From assembly GCF_900101045.1 (NCBI RefSeq), contig NZ_FNFN01000003.1, forward strand, positions 558,001 through 622,000: a stretch of 64,000 bases of DNA. The letters are read 5' to 3'. Of the stretch, positions 38,701-47,560 are shown in pieces. Both the position numbers and the translations under genes were made by a program. Numbering within the stretch: the first letter of the stretch is position 1; each line of letters starts with the position of its first letter. The notes under the pieces were generated by a model that worked only from the letters and a program-made list of their open reading frames with translations, was not told the DNA's origin and did no database searches. This stretch comes from Nocardioides sp. YR527. GTDB taxonomy: Bacteria > Actinomycetota > Actinomycetes > Propionibacteriales > Nocardioidaceae.

Positions 38701-39621
38701 ATGGCAGGCATGGGGACCGGAGTTGGACGCTGGAGAAGCGTCGCTGACGAGCAGGGTGGCTTGGTCACTCGCGCGCAGCTGACCGCGGCGGGTATGACCC
38801 GGTGGAGCGTCGCGCACCGAGTTGAGTCGGGGCGGTGGCAGCTGCTGTCGCCGACCGTGATCGCGACGACGACCGGTGATCTCAACGACGAGCAGCGGAT
38901 CTGGCACGCGGTGCTGCATGCCGGCGACGGTGCGATGGCCGGCGGACTGACCGCGGCCTCGCTCGCCGGCCTCCGGAACTGGCACAGGGACCAGATCAAC
39001 GTTCTCGTGCCGTACTCGCGCGGACGGCCCAGCCCGCTCACAGACGTTCGCTTCACCCGCATCCGCCGGTCGCTGCGTGCCGCCGGCTCACCGCCCCGGT
39101 GTCGCATCGAGCCGGCGGTGCTTCTCTTCGCGGCCGCTGACCGGTCGGAGCGGACCGCTCAGGGCGTGCTCGCGGCCGTGGTCCAGCAGCAGCTGACCAG
39201 TCCGGGGAGTCTGCTCGAGTGGCTGGACCGCCTGGCGCCGCTGAGGCGCGCGTCGACCTTGCGCCGGGCGATCGAGGACATCGACGGAGGTGCTCAGTCG
39301 CTCGCCGAGATGGACGTCAGGCGCATGTGCGGCAGCTTCGGGCTGGCGAAACCCACCCGTCAGGTGAAGCGCCGGGATGCGGATGGGCGGGTTCGCTACA
39401 CCGACTGCGAGTGGCAGTTGCCGGACGGGCGCACTCTGGTGCTCGAGGTTGACGGGGGCTTCCACATGGAGGCCGAGCACTGGGAGGACGACCTGGCCCG
39501 ACAGCGTGCCCTGGCGGCGACGAACCGCATCATCGTCCGATGCACGGCTCGCGAGCTTCGTGACGAGCCGGAACGGGTGGCCCGGGACCTGTTGGCGCTG
39601 GGAGTTCCGGTCGCAGCGTGA
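38701..39621 (+). CDS. AbiEi-like N-terminal / DUF559-type nuclease-fold protein
   Basis: This is a 306-residue protein. The N-terminal 70 residues (VADEQGGLVTRAQLTAAGMTR and the following WSVAHRVESGRW) match the winged-helix AbiEi antitoxin domain. The C-terminal part, about 215-300, looks like a Vsr/DUF559 nuclease fold: LVLEVDGGFHMEAEHWEDD, then a cysteine/arginine strand IIVRCTARELRD. Such fused proteins are common, unlinked, in actinobacteria. No AbiEii toxin gene is adjacent, so a toxin-antitoxin role is not supported. ATG 38710 is an alternative start. A TTATCCACA box lies upstream at 38648-38656. Confidence 0.75.
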   Translation: MAGMGTGVGRWRSVADEQGGLVTRAQLTAAGMTRWSVAHRVESGRWQLLSPTVIATTTGDLNDEQRIWHAVLHAGDGAMAGGLTAASLAGLRNWHRDQINVLVPYSRGRPSPLTDVRFTRIRRSLRAAGSPPRCRIEPAVLLFAAADRSERTAQGVLAAVVQQQLTSPGSLLEWLDRLAPLRRASTLRRAIEDIDGGAQSLAEMDVRRMCGSFGLAKPTRQVKRRDADGRVRYTDCEWQLPDGRTLVLEVDGGFHMEAEHWEDDLARQRALAATNRIIVRCTARELRDEPERVARDLLALGVPVAA

Positions 39622-39624
39622 GGG

Positions 39625-39909
39625 TCAGGTCGCCGGGCGGCGGATGGTGACCCGTCCGGCCTTCAGATCCACCCCATGGGCGGGGTCGTCGCCGTCGGGC
39701 GAGGGAATGACGTGCCCGATGTTGTCCTGGTCCTTGAGGTCACGCGCGGCGCGGGCGTTGCCGGGGTCGAAGACGTCGATGAAGTTGCCGAGACCGTCGC
39801 CGATCCCGGCGGAGACGCCGCGCCGCGAGGAGCGCAGGGCCCTGTTGCAGGCCGCGATGATCAGGCCGAGCACGAGAACAACGGCGACGCCGAACACGAC
39901 CCAGGTCAT
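39625..39909 (-). CDS. Small single-span membrane protein
   Basis: This 94-residue protein has one span at about 3-21 (WVVFGVAVVLVLGLIIAAC), a basic stretch, and a soluble tail with AARDLKDQDNIGHVIPSPDG. The tail resembles small conserved actinobacterial proteins but I cannot name the family. TAGCCT lies exactly seven bases before the ATG (39922-39917 on the minus strand), which supports a leaderless start and a real gene. It is convergent with the AbiEi-like gene, three bases apart. Confidence 0.7.
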   Translation of the reverse strand: MTWVVFGVAVVLVLGLIIAACNRALRSSRRGVSAGIGDGLGNFIDVFDPGNARAARDLKDQDNIGHVIPSPDGDDPAHGVDLKAGRVTIRRPAT

Positions 39910-39931
39910 GTTCGGCAGGCTACGCCCGGGC

Positions 39932-41218
39932 TCAAAGCAGCGAGGCGCCCTCGACGACCCCGAGCGGCTCGGCCGCGATGTCGGAGCGGCGCTGGAGACC
40001 GTCGAAGGTGATCAGGTCGGCGGCCGCGTACGCCCGCGAGCGCGCGTCGTCGATGTCGTAGCCCTTCGCGCGGACCGCCAGCACCCGACCTCCCGCGGTG
40101 ACCAGGTGGCGGTGGTCGGGCTCCTCGGGGGTGGAGGCGTCGACGATCGCGGTGCCGGCGTGGATCACGTCGACGTCGTTGATCGAGTTGGCGTTGCCGG
40201 CGCCGGTGATGACGTCGCCCTTCGAGGAGGACTCCGGGTAGCCGGCCGAGGCCAGCACGACGGTCACCGAGGCACCGTCGGAGAAGGTCGGCGCCGCGAC
40301 GGTGTCCAGCGCGCCCGTGGCGGCCGCGAGGAGCAGGTCGGCGAGGGAGGACTCCAGAAGAGCGAGGACGGGCTGGATGTCGGGATCACCGAACCGGCAG
40401 TTGAACTCGATCACCTTCGGACCCTTGGCGGTCAGTGAGAGCCCGACGTAGAGGCACCCGACGAACGGGGCTCCGCGCTTCTCCATCTCGGCGAGGGTCG
40501 GCTCGACGACGGAGGCCAGCACCACCTCGGCCAGGTCAGGCTGGGCCCACGGCAGCGGTGAGTAGGAACCCATCCCGCCGGTGTTGCCGCCCTTGCCGCC
40601 GTCGAAGATCCGCTTGAAGTCCTGCGCCGGCTGCAGTGCGTAGGCCCGGGTGCCGTCGCAGATGGCGAACAGCGAGACCTCCGGGCCGTCGAGGAACTCC
40701 TCGATGACGACCCGCTCGCAGGCGGCCGCGTGGGCCAGCGCCTCGTCGCGGTCCTTCGTCACGACGACGCCCTTGCCCGCGGCCAGAGCGTCGTCCTTGA
40801 CGACATACGGAGCGCCGAACTCGTCCAGGGCGGCGGCCGCCTCCTCGGGCGTGGTCGCCACGCGCGAGCCCGCGGTCGGTACGCCGGCCGCCGACATCAC
40901 GTCCTTCGAGAACGCCTTCGACCCCTCGAGCTGCGCGGCAGCCTCCGACGGCCCGAAGACCGCGATCCCCGCTTCGCGAACCGCGTCGGCGACCCCGGCC
41001 ACCAGCGGTGCCTCGGGACCGACGACGACCAGGTCGACGCCGAGCTCGCCCGCCAGGGCGGCGATCGCCGGACCGGACATGATGTCCACGTCCCGAAGCG
41101 TCGCGAAGGCGGCGATCCCCGGATTCCCGGGTGCGGCGTACACCTCGTTCCCTTCCTGGGAGAGCTTCAGCGCGAGCGCGTGCTCACGACCACCGGTGCC
41201 GACGACGAGGATCTTCAC
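39932..41218 (-). CDS. purD: Phosphoribosylamine-glycine ligase
   Basis: This 428-residue ATP-grasp enzyme makes GAR from phosphoribosylamine and glycine, the second step of purine synthesis. The N-terminal KILVVGTGGREHALA, the GPEAPLVAGVAD loop and the ATP-grasp GAPYVVKDDALAAGKGVVV segment (shown as one 20-base-limit excerpt: KDDALAAGKGVVV) are clear, as is EFNCRFGDPD for metal binding. It starts with GTG, with TAAGGT six bases before it. The length is normal. Confidence 0.95.
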   Translation of the reverse strand: MKILVVGTGGREHALALKLSQEGNEVYAAPGNPGIAAFATLRDVDIMSGPAIAALAGELGVDLVVVGPEAPLVAGVADAVREAGIAVFGPSEAAAQLEGSKAFSKDVMSAAGVPTAGSRVATTPEEAAAALDEFGAPYVVKDDALAAGKGVVVTKDRDEALAHAAACERVVIEEFLDGPEVSLFAICDGTRAYALQPAQDFKRIFDGGKGGNTGGMGSYSPLPWAQPDLAEVVLASVVEPTLAEMEKRGAPFVGCLYVGLSLTAKGPKVIEFNCRFGDPDIQPVLALLESSLADLLLAAATGALDTVAAPTFSDGASVTVVLASAGYPESSSKGDVITGAGNANSINDVDVIHAGTAIVDASTPEEPDHRHLVTAGGRVLAVRAKGYDIDDARSRAYAAADLITFDGLQRRSDIAAEPLGVVEGASLL

Positions 41219-41248
41219 GGGGCCACCTTATGCCGCGATGGCCGTGGT

Positions 41249-42463
41249 TCATTCCTCGGCGGGCGGGGTGACGGCCTCGTCGGGGCGGTGCTGGATGACG
41301 TCCTCGTAGTAGGACTCGGCGGCGTTGATGAGCTTGACCCACTCGCCGGCGAACTGGGAGAGCACCCAGCGGTGCTCGAGGATCTCGTGGAACGTCTGCG
41401 CCGGGGTGAGCTTGGCGGCGGCGCCGGCCGGTCGCATCGCGACGATGGGCTCGTAGACCTCGCGCAGCCAGCGGCTCGCGGCGACCTCGATCGGCCGGTC
41501 CCCGAGCTCGCGGGTGGCGCGGAAGGCGGAGATGTCGTTCAGGATCCGCCGTGCCTGGGCGTCCTGGACGTCGAGTCCGGTGAGCGTACGCAGCTCACGG
41601 CGGTGGTGGCCGAGCTCGACGACCCGCGGGCGGAGGGCCACGGTGTCGCCGTCCTCGCTGGTGGTGATGTCGAGCTCCTCGACGTCGAAGCCGAGGTCGT
41701 GGAGGCGCTCGATGCGCTGCTCGATGTGCCACATCTCCTCCGCGGAGAAGACCTGCTCCTCGGTGAGCTCGCGCCACAGCGCGTCGTAGCGGTCCTGGAG
41801 CCGCTCGACGATCGCGTCGATCGGGAAGGCCTCCGGCAGCGACTCGCTCGCCTGCAGGTCGAGCAGCTCGCCGTAGATGTTCTGGTAGGCGACGTCGAGG
41901 TCGTACTCCCGCAGCCGGTCGGAGAGCTCGGGCTTCAGCTCACCGGTCTCGGCATCGACCAGGTAGGCGGCGAAGCCGGCCGCGTCGCGCACGAACAGGA
42001 CGTTCGACAAGGACACGTCGCCCCAGTAGAAGCCGGCCAGGTGGAGGCGTACGAGCAGGACGACGAGGGCGTCGATCAGGCTGGGGAGCCGGTCGGCGGC
42101 CAGGCCCCGCTCGAAGAGCGCCCGGTAGGGGAGCGAGTAGGTGAGGTGCTCGGTCATCAGCGCGGCGCCGAGGTCGTTGCCGTCGTGGTCCTTGCGACCG
42201 GTGACGACGCTCTTGGCGACCACGGTCGGCAGGCCGAGGCGCTGGAGCTCGCGCAGCATGTCGTACTCGCGGCGGGCGATGTCGGCCTGGGTCTCCTTGA
42301 CCGCGTAGATGTTGTTGCGCACCCGCACGATGCGTACGACATGGCGGCTGAGGCCGCGGGTCAGGGGCACCACGACGTCGTCCGGCCAGTCCTCCAGGGG
42401 GAGTGACCAGGGAAGGGTGTAGATCGCCGGATCGGGCCGGCTGGCGAGGATCCGCAGGGCCAT
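41249..42463 (-). CDS. DUF4032 protein with kinase-like fold
   Basis: This 404-residue protein has lipopolysaccharide-kinase-like elements: YAVKETQADIARREY (possible ATP lysine), AGFYWGDVSLSNVLF (catalytic-loop-like WGDxxxxN) and YLVDAETGE (DxE metal site in place of DFG). This is followed by the actinobacterial DUF4032 region. The activity is not proven. It lies 30 bases upstream of purD in the same direction and divergent from purB; DUF4032 genes near purD and purB are usual in actinobacteria. TAACGT is six bases before the ATG. Confidence 0.85.
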   Translation of the reverse strand: MALRILASRPDPAIYTLPWSLPLEDWPDDVVVPLTRGLSRHVVRIVRVRNNIYAVKETQADIARREYDMLRELQRLGLPTVVAKSVVTGRKDHDGNDLGAALMTEHLTYSLPYRALFERGLAADRLPSLIDALVVLLVRLHLAGFYWGDVSLSNVLFVRDAAGFAAYLVDAETGELKPELSDRLREYDLDVAYQNIYGELLDLQASESLPEAFPIDAIVERLQDRYDALWRELTEEQVFSAEEMWHIEQRIERLHDLGFDVEELDITTSEDGDTVALRPRVVELGHHRRELRTLTGLDVQDAQARRILNDISAFRATRELGDRPIEVAASRWLREVYEPIVAMRPAGAAAKLTPAQTFHEILEHRWVLSQFAGEWVKLINAAESYYEDVIQHRPDEAVTPPAEE

Positions 42464-42511
42464 ACCGCCACGTTAGTGGGGGTGGGCATGGAGCATGGGA
42501 GAATATCCGCC

Positions 42512-43945
42512 GTGACTGTGGTGCCCAACGTTCTCGCCAACCGCTATGCCGCGGCCGACCTCGCCGGGATCTGGAGTCCCGAGCACAAGATCGTCCTGGA
42601 GCGTCAGCTCTGGGTCGCGGTGCTCAAGGCCCAGAAGGATCTCGGCATCGACGTCCCCGACGGGGTGGTGGAGGCGTACGAGAAGGTCGTCGCCCAAGGT
42701 GAGTCCGGTGTCGACCTCGACTCGATCGCGGCCCGTGAGCGGATCACCCGCCACGACGTGAAGGCGCGGATCGAGGAGTTCGCCGCGCTGGCCGGTCACG
42801 AGCACATCCACAAGGGCATGACCAGCCGCGACCTGACCGAGAACGTCGAGCAGCTCCAGGTCCTCTCGAGCCTGAAGCTGATCCGCGACCGCGCCGTCGC
42901 GACGCTGGCCCGCCTGGCCCGGCTCGCGACCGAGCACGAGACGACCGTCATGGCCGGCCGCAGCCACAACGTTGCGGCCCAGGCGACCACTCTCGGCAAG
43001 CGGTTCGCGACCGTCGCCGACGAGATGCTGGTCGGGCTCCAGCGGGTCGAGGAGCTCATCGCCCGCTACCCGCTGCGCGGGATCAAGGGCCCGATGGGCA
43101 CCGCGCAGGACATGCTCGACCTGCTCGACGGTGACGCGGACAAGCTCGCGCAGCTCGAGGAGCGGGTCGCGGACCACCTCGGCTTCGAGAACGTCTTCAC
43201 CAGCGTCGGCCAGGTCTACCCGCGCTCCCTCGACTTCGACGCGGTCTCGGCACTGGTCCAGCTGATCTCCGGTCCGTCCAACCTGTCGACCACGATCCGG
43301 CTGATGGCCGGCAACGAGCTGGTCACCGAGGGCTTCAAGGAGGGCCAGGTCGGCTCGAGCGCGATGCCGCACAAGATGAACTCGCGCTCCACCGAGCGGG
43401 TCAACGGCCTCTCGGTCGTGCTCCGCGGCTACCTCTCGATGATCTCCGAGCTGGCCGGCGACCAGTGGAACGAGGGCGACGTCTCCGACTCGGTCGTGCG
43501 CCGCGTCGCGCTCCCGGACGCCTTCTTCGCCGCCGACGGCCTCTTCCAGACCTTCCTGACCGTGCTCGACGAGTTCGGCGCCTTCCCGGCCGTGATCCAG
43601 CGCGAGCTCGACCGCTACCTGCCGTTCCTGGCGACCACCAAGGTGCTGATGGCCGCCGTCCGCAACGGCGTCGGCCGCGAGGAGGCCCACGAGGCGATCA
43701 AGGAGGCCGCCGTCGGCACCGCGCTGTCGATGCGCAAGGGCCAGGTGGAGAACGACGTCTTCGCCAAGCTCGGCGCCGACTCCCGTCTCGGCCTGACCGA
43801 GGACCAGATCCAGTCCCTGGTCGCCGAGCCGATCGAGTTCACCGGTGCCGCCGTCGCGCAGGTCCAGGAGGTCGTACGCCGCGTGGAGGCCGTCACCGCC
43901 CGCCACCCCGAGGCTGCCGCCTACGCGCCCGGAGAGATCCTCTGA
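42512..43945 (+). CDS. purB: Adenylosuccinate lyase
   Basis: This 477-residue enzyme of the fumarase/aspartase superfamily cleaves SAICAR and adenylosuccinate, acting in both purine synthesis and AMP formation. The signature GSSAMPHKMN carries the catalytic flexible loop, and TSRDLTENVEQ and AGRSHNVAAQATT supply the other active-site segments. GTG at 42512 is preferred over upstream ATG codons because GAGAAT is seven bases before it and the family begins about here. Confidence 0.95.
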   Translation: MTVVPNVLANRYAAADLAGIWSPEHKIVLERQLWVAVLKAQKDLGIDVPDGVVEAYEKVVAQGESGVDLDSIAARERITRHDVKARIEEFAALAGHEHIHKGMTSRDLTENVEQLQVLSSLKLIRDRAVATLARLARLATEHETTVMAGRSHNVAAQATTLGKRFATVADEMLVGLQRVEELIARYPLRGIKGPMGTAQDMLDLLDGDADKLAQLEERVADHLGFENVFTSVGQVYPRSLDFDAVSALVQLISGPSNLSTTIRLMAGNELVTEGFKEGQVGSSAMPHKMNSRSTERVNGLSVVLRGYLSMISELAGDQWNEGDVSDSVVRRVALPDAFFAADGLFQTFLTVLDEFGAFPAVIQRELDRYLPFLATTKVLMAAVRNGVGREEAHEAIKEAAVGTALSMRKGQVENDVFAKLGADSRLGLTEDQIQSLVAEPIEFTGAAVAQVQEVVRRVEAVTARHPEAAAYAPGEIL

Positions 43946-43950
43946 GTCCC

Positions 43951-44343
43951 GTGATCACCGTCGCGGCGGTCGTCTTCCGCGACGGTGAGGGGCGGATGCT
44001 GACCGTCCGCAAGAACGGCACCGCGAGCTTCATGCTCCCCGGCGGAAAGCTGGAGCCGGGGGAGTCGGCTGCCCAGGCGGCCGTCCGCGAGGTGGCGGAG
44101 GAGCTCGGCGTACGCCTCCGGGTCGAGGACCTCACCCTGCTCGGCGAGTTCGAGGCGGCCGCCGCCAACGAGCCCGGGCATCTGGTGCGCTCGACGGTCT
44201 TCACCTGGACCGGCGAGGTGACCCCGGACGCCGCAGCCGAGATCGCGGAGCTGCGCTGGGCGACGCTCGCCGAGATCACCGAGGGTGCCGACTTCGCACC
44301 GCTGACCAGGGAGTACGTCGTCCCTGCGCTCCAGCCGGCCTGA
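43951..44343 (+). CDS. NUDIX hydrolase
   Basis: This 130-residue protein has a full Nudix box: G32, E38 and REVAEELGV at 46-54, with metal-binding glutamates. The N-terminal strand VITVAAVVFRDGEG is typical. It hydrolyses a nucleoside diphosphate linked to some X; the substrate is unknown. GTG start six bases after the purB stop, so it is probably co-transcribed with purB. A house-cleaning role beside purine genes is plausible but inferred. Confidence 0.88.
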   Translation: MITVAAVVFRDGEGRMLTVRKNGTASFMLPGGKLEPGESAAQAAVREVAEELGVRLRVEDLTLLGEFEAAAANEPGHLVRSTVFTWTGEVTPDAAAEIAELRWATLAEITEGADFAPLTREYVVPALQPA

Positions 44344-44376
44344 ACCCCCGCGCCCGGCGGCGTTCGCGCTACGACG

Positions 44377-44694
44377 TCACGCCGGCTTGACGTCCAGCAC
44401 GACCTCGAACTCCAGCAGGTCGGCCCCGGCGGAGACCGGCTTGCGCGGCGCCTCACCCGGCGGGGTCGCGTGCGCGGCGCGGGCATCCCCGTCGCGCCAG
44501 GCCGCGAAGGACTCCTCCGAGTCCCAGTGGGTGACGACGAAGTAGCGGTCGTCGCCGGCGACCGGGCGCAGCAGCTGGAAGCCGAGGAAGCCCGGCGACT
44601 TGTCGACGGTCCCGGCCCGCGCGGCGAACCGCTTCTCGAGCTCGGCGCCCGCACCGGCCGGAACCTGGATTGCATTGATCTTCACCACAGACAT
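44377..44694 (-). CDS. Antibiotic biosynthesis monooxygenase (ABM) family protein
   Basis: This 105-residue small protein has the ferredoxin-like ABM fold: VVKINAIQVPAGAGAELEKR, KSPGFLGFQLLRPVAGDD and YFVVTHWDSEESFAAWR. Members such as MhuD/IsdG degrade haem, and this one has the PGFLGFQLLRP segment found in that group, but ABM proteins also include unrelated oxygenases. TAGGTT is six bases before the ATG. It is divergent from another, frameshifted ABM-type gene at 44753. Confidence 0.8.
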   Translation of the reverse strand: MSVVKINAIQVPAGAGAELEKRFAARAGTVDKSPGFLGFQLLRPVAGDDRYFVVTHWDSEESFAAWRDGDARAAHATPPGEAPRKPVSAGADLLEFEVVLDVKPA

Positions 44695-44752
44695 GCCGCA
44701 AACCTATGCGAGGGCTGGGGAGACGGCGTACGCGCCTGCGACGATGGACGGC

Positions 44753-45330
44753 ATGTCCGACCCGGTAACCGTGACCATCGCCCGTCGAGTCTCCGTGGAG
44801 CGCCGCGACGAGATGGTCGCCTGGATGCAGGCGGGGATCCGGCTGGCCAGCGAGTTCCCAGGCTTCCTGGGAGCGGGCTGGGTGCGGCCGTCGCCGGACT
44901 CCGACCAGTGGCACCTGCTCTACCGTTTCGACTCCCACGAGACCCTGGGCCGCTGGGACAACAGCCGACAGCGCGGCTGGTGGCTCGGTGCGGGCGAGCC
45001 GTTCGTCGAGGAGACCAGGATCGAGCGGCGTACCGGCATCGAGGGTTGGTTCGCCCCCCCAACACCTACGACGTCGAGCAGGTCTCCGGGGTCGCGACGG
45101 CCCCGCCGCGGTGGAAGCAGACGATCACGATCTTCCTGATGTTCTATCCGGTCAGTCTGCTCGCCAACTGGCTGATCGGACCGTTCGTCGGGGAGTGGGT
45201 GCTGCCGTTGAAGGTGCTCGGGGTGATGGTCGTGACGCTGCCGTTCATGACCTACTTCGGGCTGCCGTGGATCACTCGCAACATGGAGTGGTTCCTGCAC
45301 GGCCGCCCGGCCCCCTGGCGCCGCGGCTAG
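44753..45330 (+). pseudogene. Frameshifted ABM-domain membrane protein
   Basis: The first part (44753 to about 45060) encodes an ABM-like domain: TIARRVSVERRDEMVAWMQ, EFPGFLGAGWVRPSPDS and GRWDNSRQRGWWLG. The frame then shifts at a run of seven C bases (45054-45060). Reading on one frame over, after FAPP, gives NTYDVEQVSGVATAPPRWKQ and two membrane spans ending WRRG and a TAG stop. One extra C would make a normal protein of about 192 residues of the ABM-plus-two-span type. It may be a sequencing error, a real mutation or programmed slippage. The TAG stop shares CTAG with the ArsR gene. Confidence 0.75.
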
Positions 45331-45659
45331 GAGTTCGCGCTGTCCTTCTCGGCCGAGAGCACGGCGTCGAGGAGCCCCGGGAACCGCGCGTCGAGGTCCT
45401 CGCGCCGCAGCGAGAGCCGCCGGGCGCGGCCGTTGGCCTCGTTGCGGACCACGCCCGCCGTCCGCAGCACCTTCATCAGGTGCGACTTGGTCGACTTCGG
45501 CACATCCGGGTTGCTCAGGTGGCACTCCGCCATGTCGAGAGGTCCGTCGACCAGCTGGCGGGCGATCGCCAGGCGCTCGGGGTCGCTGAGCGCGAAGAGC
45601 ACGGTCGTCAGTGAGATCTCCGACCGCTCGGGATGCGGAAGGTCCGGGGAAGAACTCAT
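45327..45659 (-). CDS. ArsR-family transcriptional regulator
   Basis: This 110-residue winged-helix repressor has the typical pattern FALSDPERLAIARQLVDG, then AECHLSNPDVPKSTKSHLM (recognition helix) and LRTAGVVRNEANGRARRLSL (wing). No CxC metal motif is seen, so metal sensing is unlikely. It is divergent from the MFS transporter at 45744, with two TTCGA-containing sites between them. TATTAT is six bases before the ATG. Confidence 0.88.
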   Translation of the reverse strand: MSSSPDLPHPERSEISLTTVLFALSDPERLAIARQLVDGPLDMAECHLSNPDVPKSTKSHLMKVLRTAGVVRNEANGRARRLSLRREDLDARFPGLLDAVLSAEKDSANS

Positions 45660-45709
45660 GGTTCGATAATAGTTGCACAGTCAGCGGAATGCACGTACTC
45701 TCCTAAAAG

Positions 45710-45727
45710 GTTCGAAATAATTCGAAC
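45710..45727. promoter_or_regulatory. Probable ArsR operator
   Basis: GTTCGAA-ATAA-TTCGAAC is a perfect 18-nt palindrome 17 bases before the MFS start. A related half site, GGTTCGATAATA, is at 45660-45671, over the -10 of the ArsR gene itself. Control of both genes by the ArsR protein is inferred. Confidence 0.6.
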
Positions 45728-45743
45728 GATGGATGGAGTGGTG

Positions 45744-46952
45744 ATGTCGGCAGAGGTAGTGAGCGGTACGACGACGGGCGCCGTCGTCGGTCGGCGACTC
45801 GGCGCGGGAGTGGCCCTCGGGGCGGTCGTGCTGATGATGGCCGGGGCCAGCGCGCCCTCGCCCTTCTATCCCGACCTCCAGGTGGACCTCGGGCTGCAGC
45901 CCTGGGTGATGACGGCCGTCTTCGCCGTCTACGCCGTGGCTCTGCTGGCCACCCTGCTCGTGTTCGGGTCGGTCTCCGACCACGTCGGCCGGCGTCCGGT
46001 GGTGAGCGTCGGGTTCCTCCTGCTGGCGGCCAGCTTCGCGCTCTTCCAGGGTGCCGACACCGCCGCCGTCCTCTTCGAGGCGCGGATCCTGCAGGGGGTC
46101 GCGAGCGGCCTGCTGCTCTCGACCCTCTCGGCCGCGGTGGCCGACTTCGAGCGGCCCTCGCGGCCCGGGTCGGCGGCGGTGGTCAACGCCGTCGCGCCGA
46201 TGGCCGGCCTGGCGGTCGGTGCCGTCGTCGCCGGCGTGGCCCTTCAGGTGAGCGGCGACGCGCGGCTCATCGTGTTCGATGGGCTCGTCGTGCTCTCGCT
46301 CCTGCTCGCGGCGGGAGTGTGGCTCGCCCCGGAGACCGCGCCGCGTCACGAGGGACTGGTCGCCTCGCTGCGCCCGCGGATCGCGGTGCCGCCGGCGATC
46401 CGGGGCCTGCTCGCCCGCAGCGCCCCGGCGATCTTCGCCGGCTGGGCCACCGGTGGGCTGTTCCTCTCGCTCGGCGCGGCGATCGTACGCACCGAGCTGG
46501 GCGCCTCCAGCCACATCCTCCAGGGGCTGGCGATCGGGGCCCTGGCCGGTGCCGGGGCGGTGGCTGCGTACGCCTTCCGGAACCGCTCGGCGCGGGCCAC
46601 GACGCTCTACGGCACGGCCGCGCTGGCCGTCGGCACGGTGCTCAGCCTGCTCGCCCTCGCGTCCGGTTCGGCGACCGCCTACCTCGTCGCCGTGGTCGTC
46701 GCGGGCACCGGCTTCGGCACGGCCTTCTTCGGCATCCTGCGCACGATCATGCCGCTCCTCCCGGCCCATGAGCGGGCCGAGGTCTTCGCGGTGATCTTCA
46801 TCGTGTCCTACCTGGCCTTCGGCGTCCCCGCCGTCATCGCCGGGGTGCTGACGCCGCAGATCGGCCTCGCGACCACGACCTACGTCTACGGGACCGTGGT
46901 CGTGGCGCTCTCCGCGGCGGCCGGGCTGCTCCGCTGGCGCAGCGGCGACTGA
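45744..46952 (+). CDS. MFS transporter
   Basis: This 402-residue protein has about 12 spans. Motif A-like GSVSDHVGRRPVVSVG lies between spans 2 and 3, and LQGVASGLLLSTLSAA is the span 4 motif B region. ATG at 45744 is chosen because GGAG lies five bases upstream; ATG 45729 is an in-frame alternative. It is divergent from the ArsR gene and likely its target. The substrate is unknown; the family mostly exports drugs or sugars. Confidence 0.83.
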   Translation: MSAEVVSGTTTGAVVGRRLGAGVALGAVVLMMAGASAPSPFYPDLQVDLGLQPWVMTAVFAVYAVALLATLLVFGSVSDHVGRRPVVSVGFLLLAASFALFQGADTAAVLFEARILQGVASGLLLSTLSAAVADFERPSRPGSAAVVNAVAPMAGLAVGAVVAGVALQVSGDARLIVFDGLVVLSLLLAAGVWLAPETAPRHEGLVASLRPRIAVPPAIRGLLARSAPAIFAGWATGGLFLSLGAAIVRTELGASSHILQGLAIGALAGAGAVAAYAFRNRSARATTLYGTAALAVGTVLSLLALASGSATAYLVAVVVAGTGFGTAFFGILRTIMPLLPAHERAEVFAVIFIVSYLAFGVPAVIAGVLTPQIGLATTTYVYGTVVVALSAAAGLLRWRSGD

Positions 46953-46960
46953 GTCGTAGG

Positions 46961-47560
46961 TCAGGGGTGGGCGATCGCGCCGCCGCCCTTCCTCGCCTGG
47001 TACGCCGCCGAGAGCTCGTCGTAGATCACGGCGATCCGGACGAGCTGGTCGGGGTCGGCGAGCGGGGCGAGCCCGGTGCTGACGAAGTAGGCGTTGGTGC
47101 GGTTGTAGAGGTCGCGTCCCGGGGCCACCTCGTCACGGTCGGGGTCCGGCACGGCGTAGACGCCCTTCAGGATCGCCAGGTCGTAGGGGATCGCGAAGGA
47201 GTCGGCCGAGTCCTGGTGGCTGAAGAGGTAGGCGAACTCGGGGAACCCTGACCAGGCGATCCCCGACAGGCACAGCGAGCACGGCTCGTGGGTCGCCAGC
47301 AGCAGGCAGTCGGCGGGCGCCGGCCGGTCCTCGGCCGGGAGCTCGAAGAAGCGCTTGATGGCATGGATCTCCCCGTGCCACAGCGGGTTCTCGGTCTCGT
47401 TGTTGGTCTCGGCGACCACCGTCGAGAGGTCCGCGCGGTGCACGATCGCGGCGCCGAAGATCTTGTTGCCCGCGGCCACGCCGGCACGGGTCAGCGGGAC
47501 GATCTCTTGCTCGATCACGTCCAGCAGGCGGCGTACGTCCGCCTCGTCGCTCAGGTCCAT
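46961..47560 (-). CDS. Nucleoside deaminase-like zinc protein
   Basis: This 199-residue protein has the cytidine deaminase zinc signature: HGEIHAI (His and catalytic Glu) and HEPCSLC (two zinc cysteines). NKIFGAAIVHRADLS is the usual N-terminal strand. The substrate could be a nucleobase, nucleoside or dCMP-like compound. Its start overlaps the stop of the HIT-like gene by one base, so the two are translated together. The stop lies nine bases from the MFS stop. Confidence 0.82.
   Translation of the reverse strand: MDLSDEADVRRLLDVIEQEIVPLTRAGVAAGNKIFGAAIVHRADLSTVVAETNNETENPLWHGEIHAIKRFFELPAEDRPAPADCLLLATHEPCSLCLSGIAWSGFPEFAYLFSHQDSADSFAIPYDLAILKGVYAVPDPDRDEVAPGRDLYNRTNAYFVSTGLAPLADPDQLVRIAVIYDELSAAYQARKGGGAIAHP

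Noticed and set aside
38701..39621. Abi-type toxin-antitoxin system
   Set aside because: Only an AbiEi-like N-terminal domain is present, fused to a nuclease-like C-terminus; no AbiEii toxin gene is adjacent.
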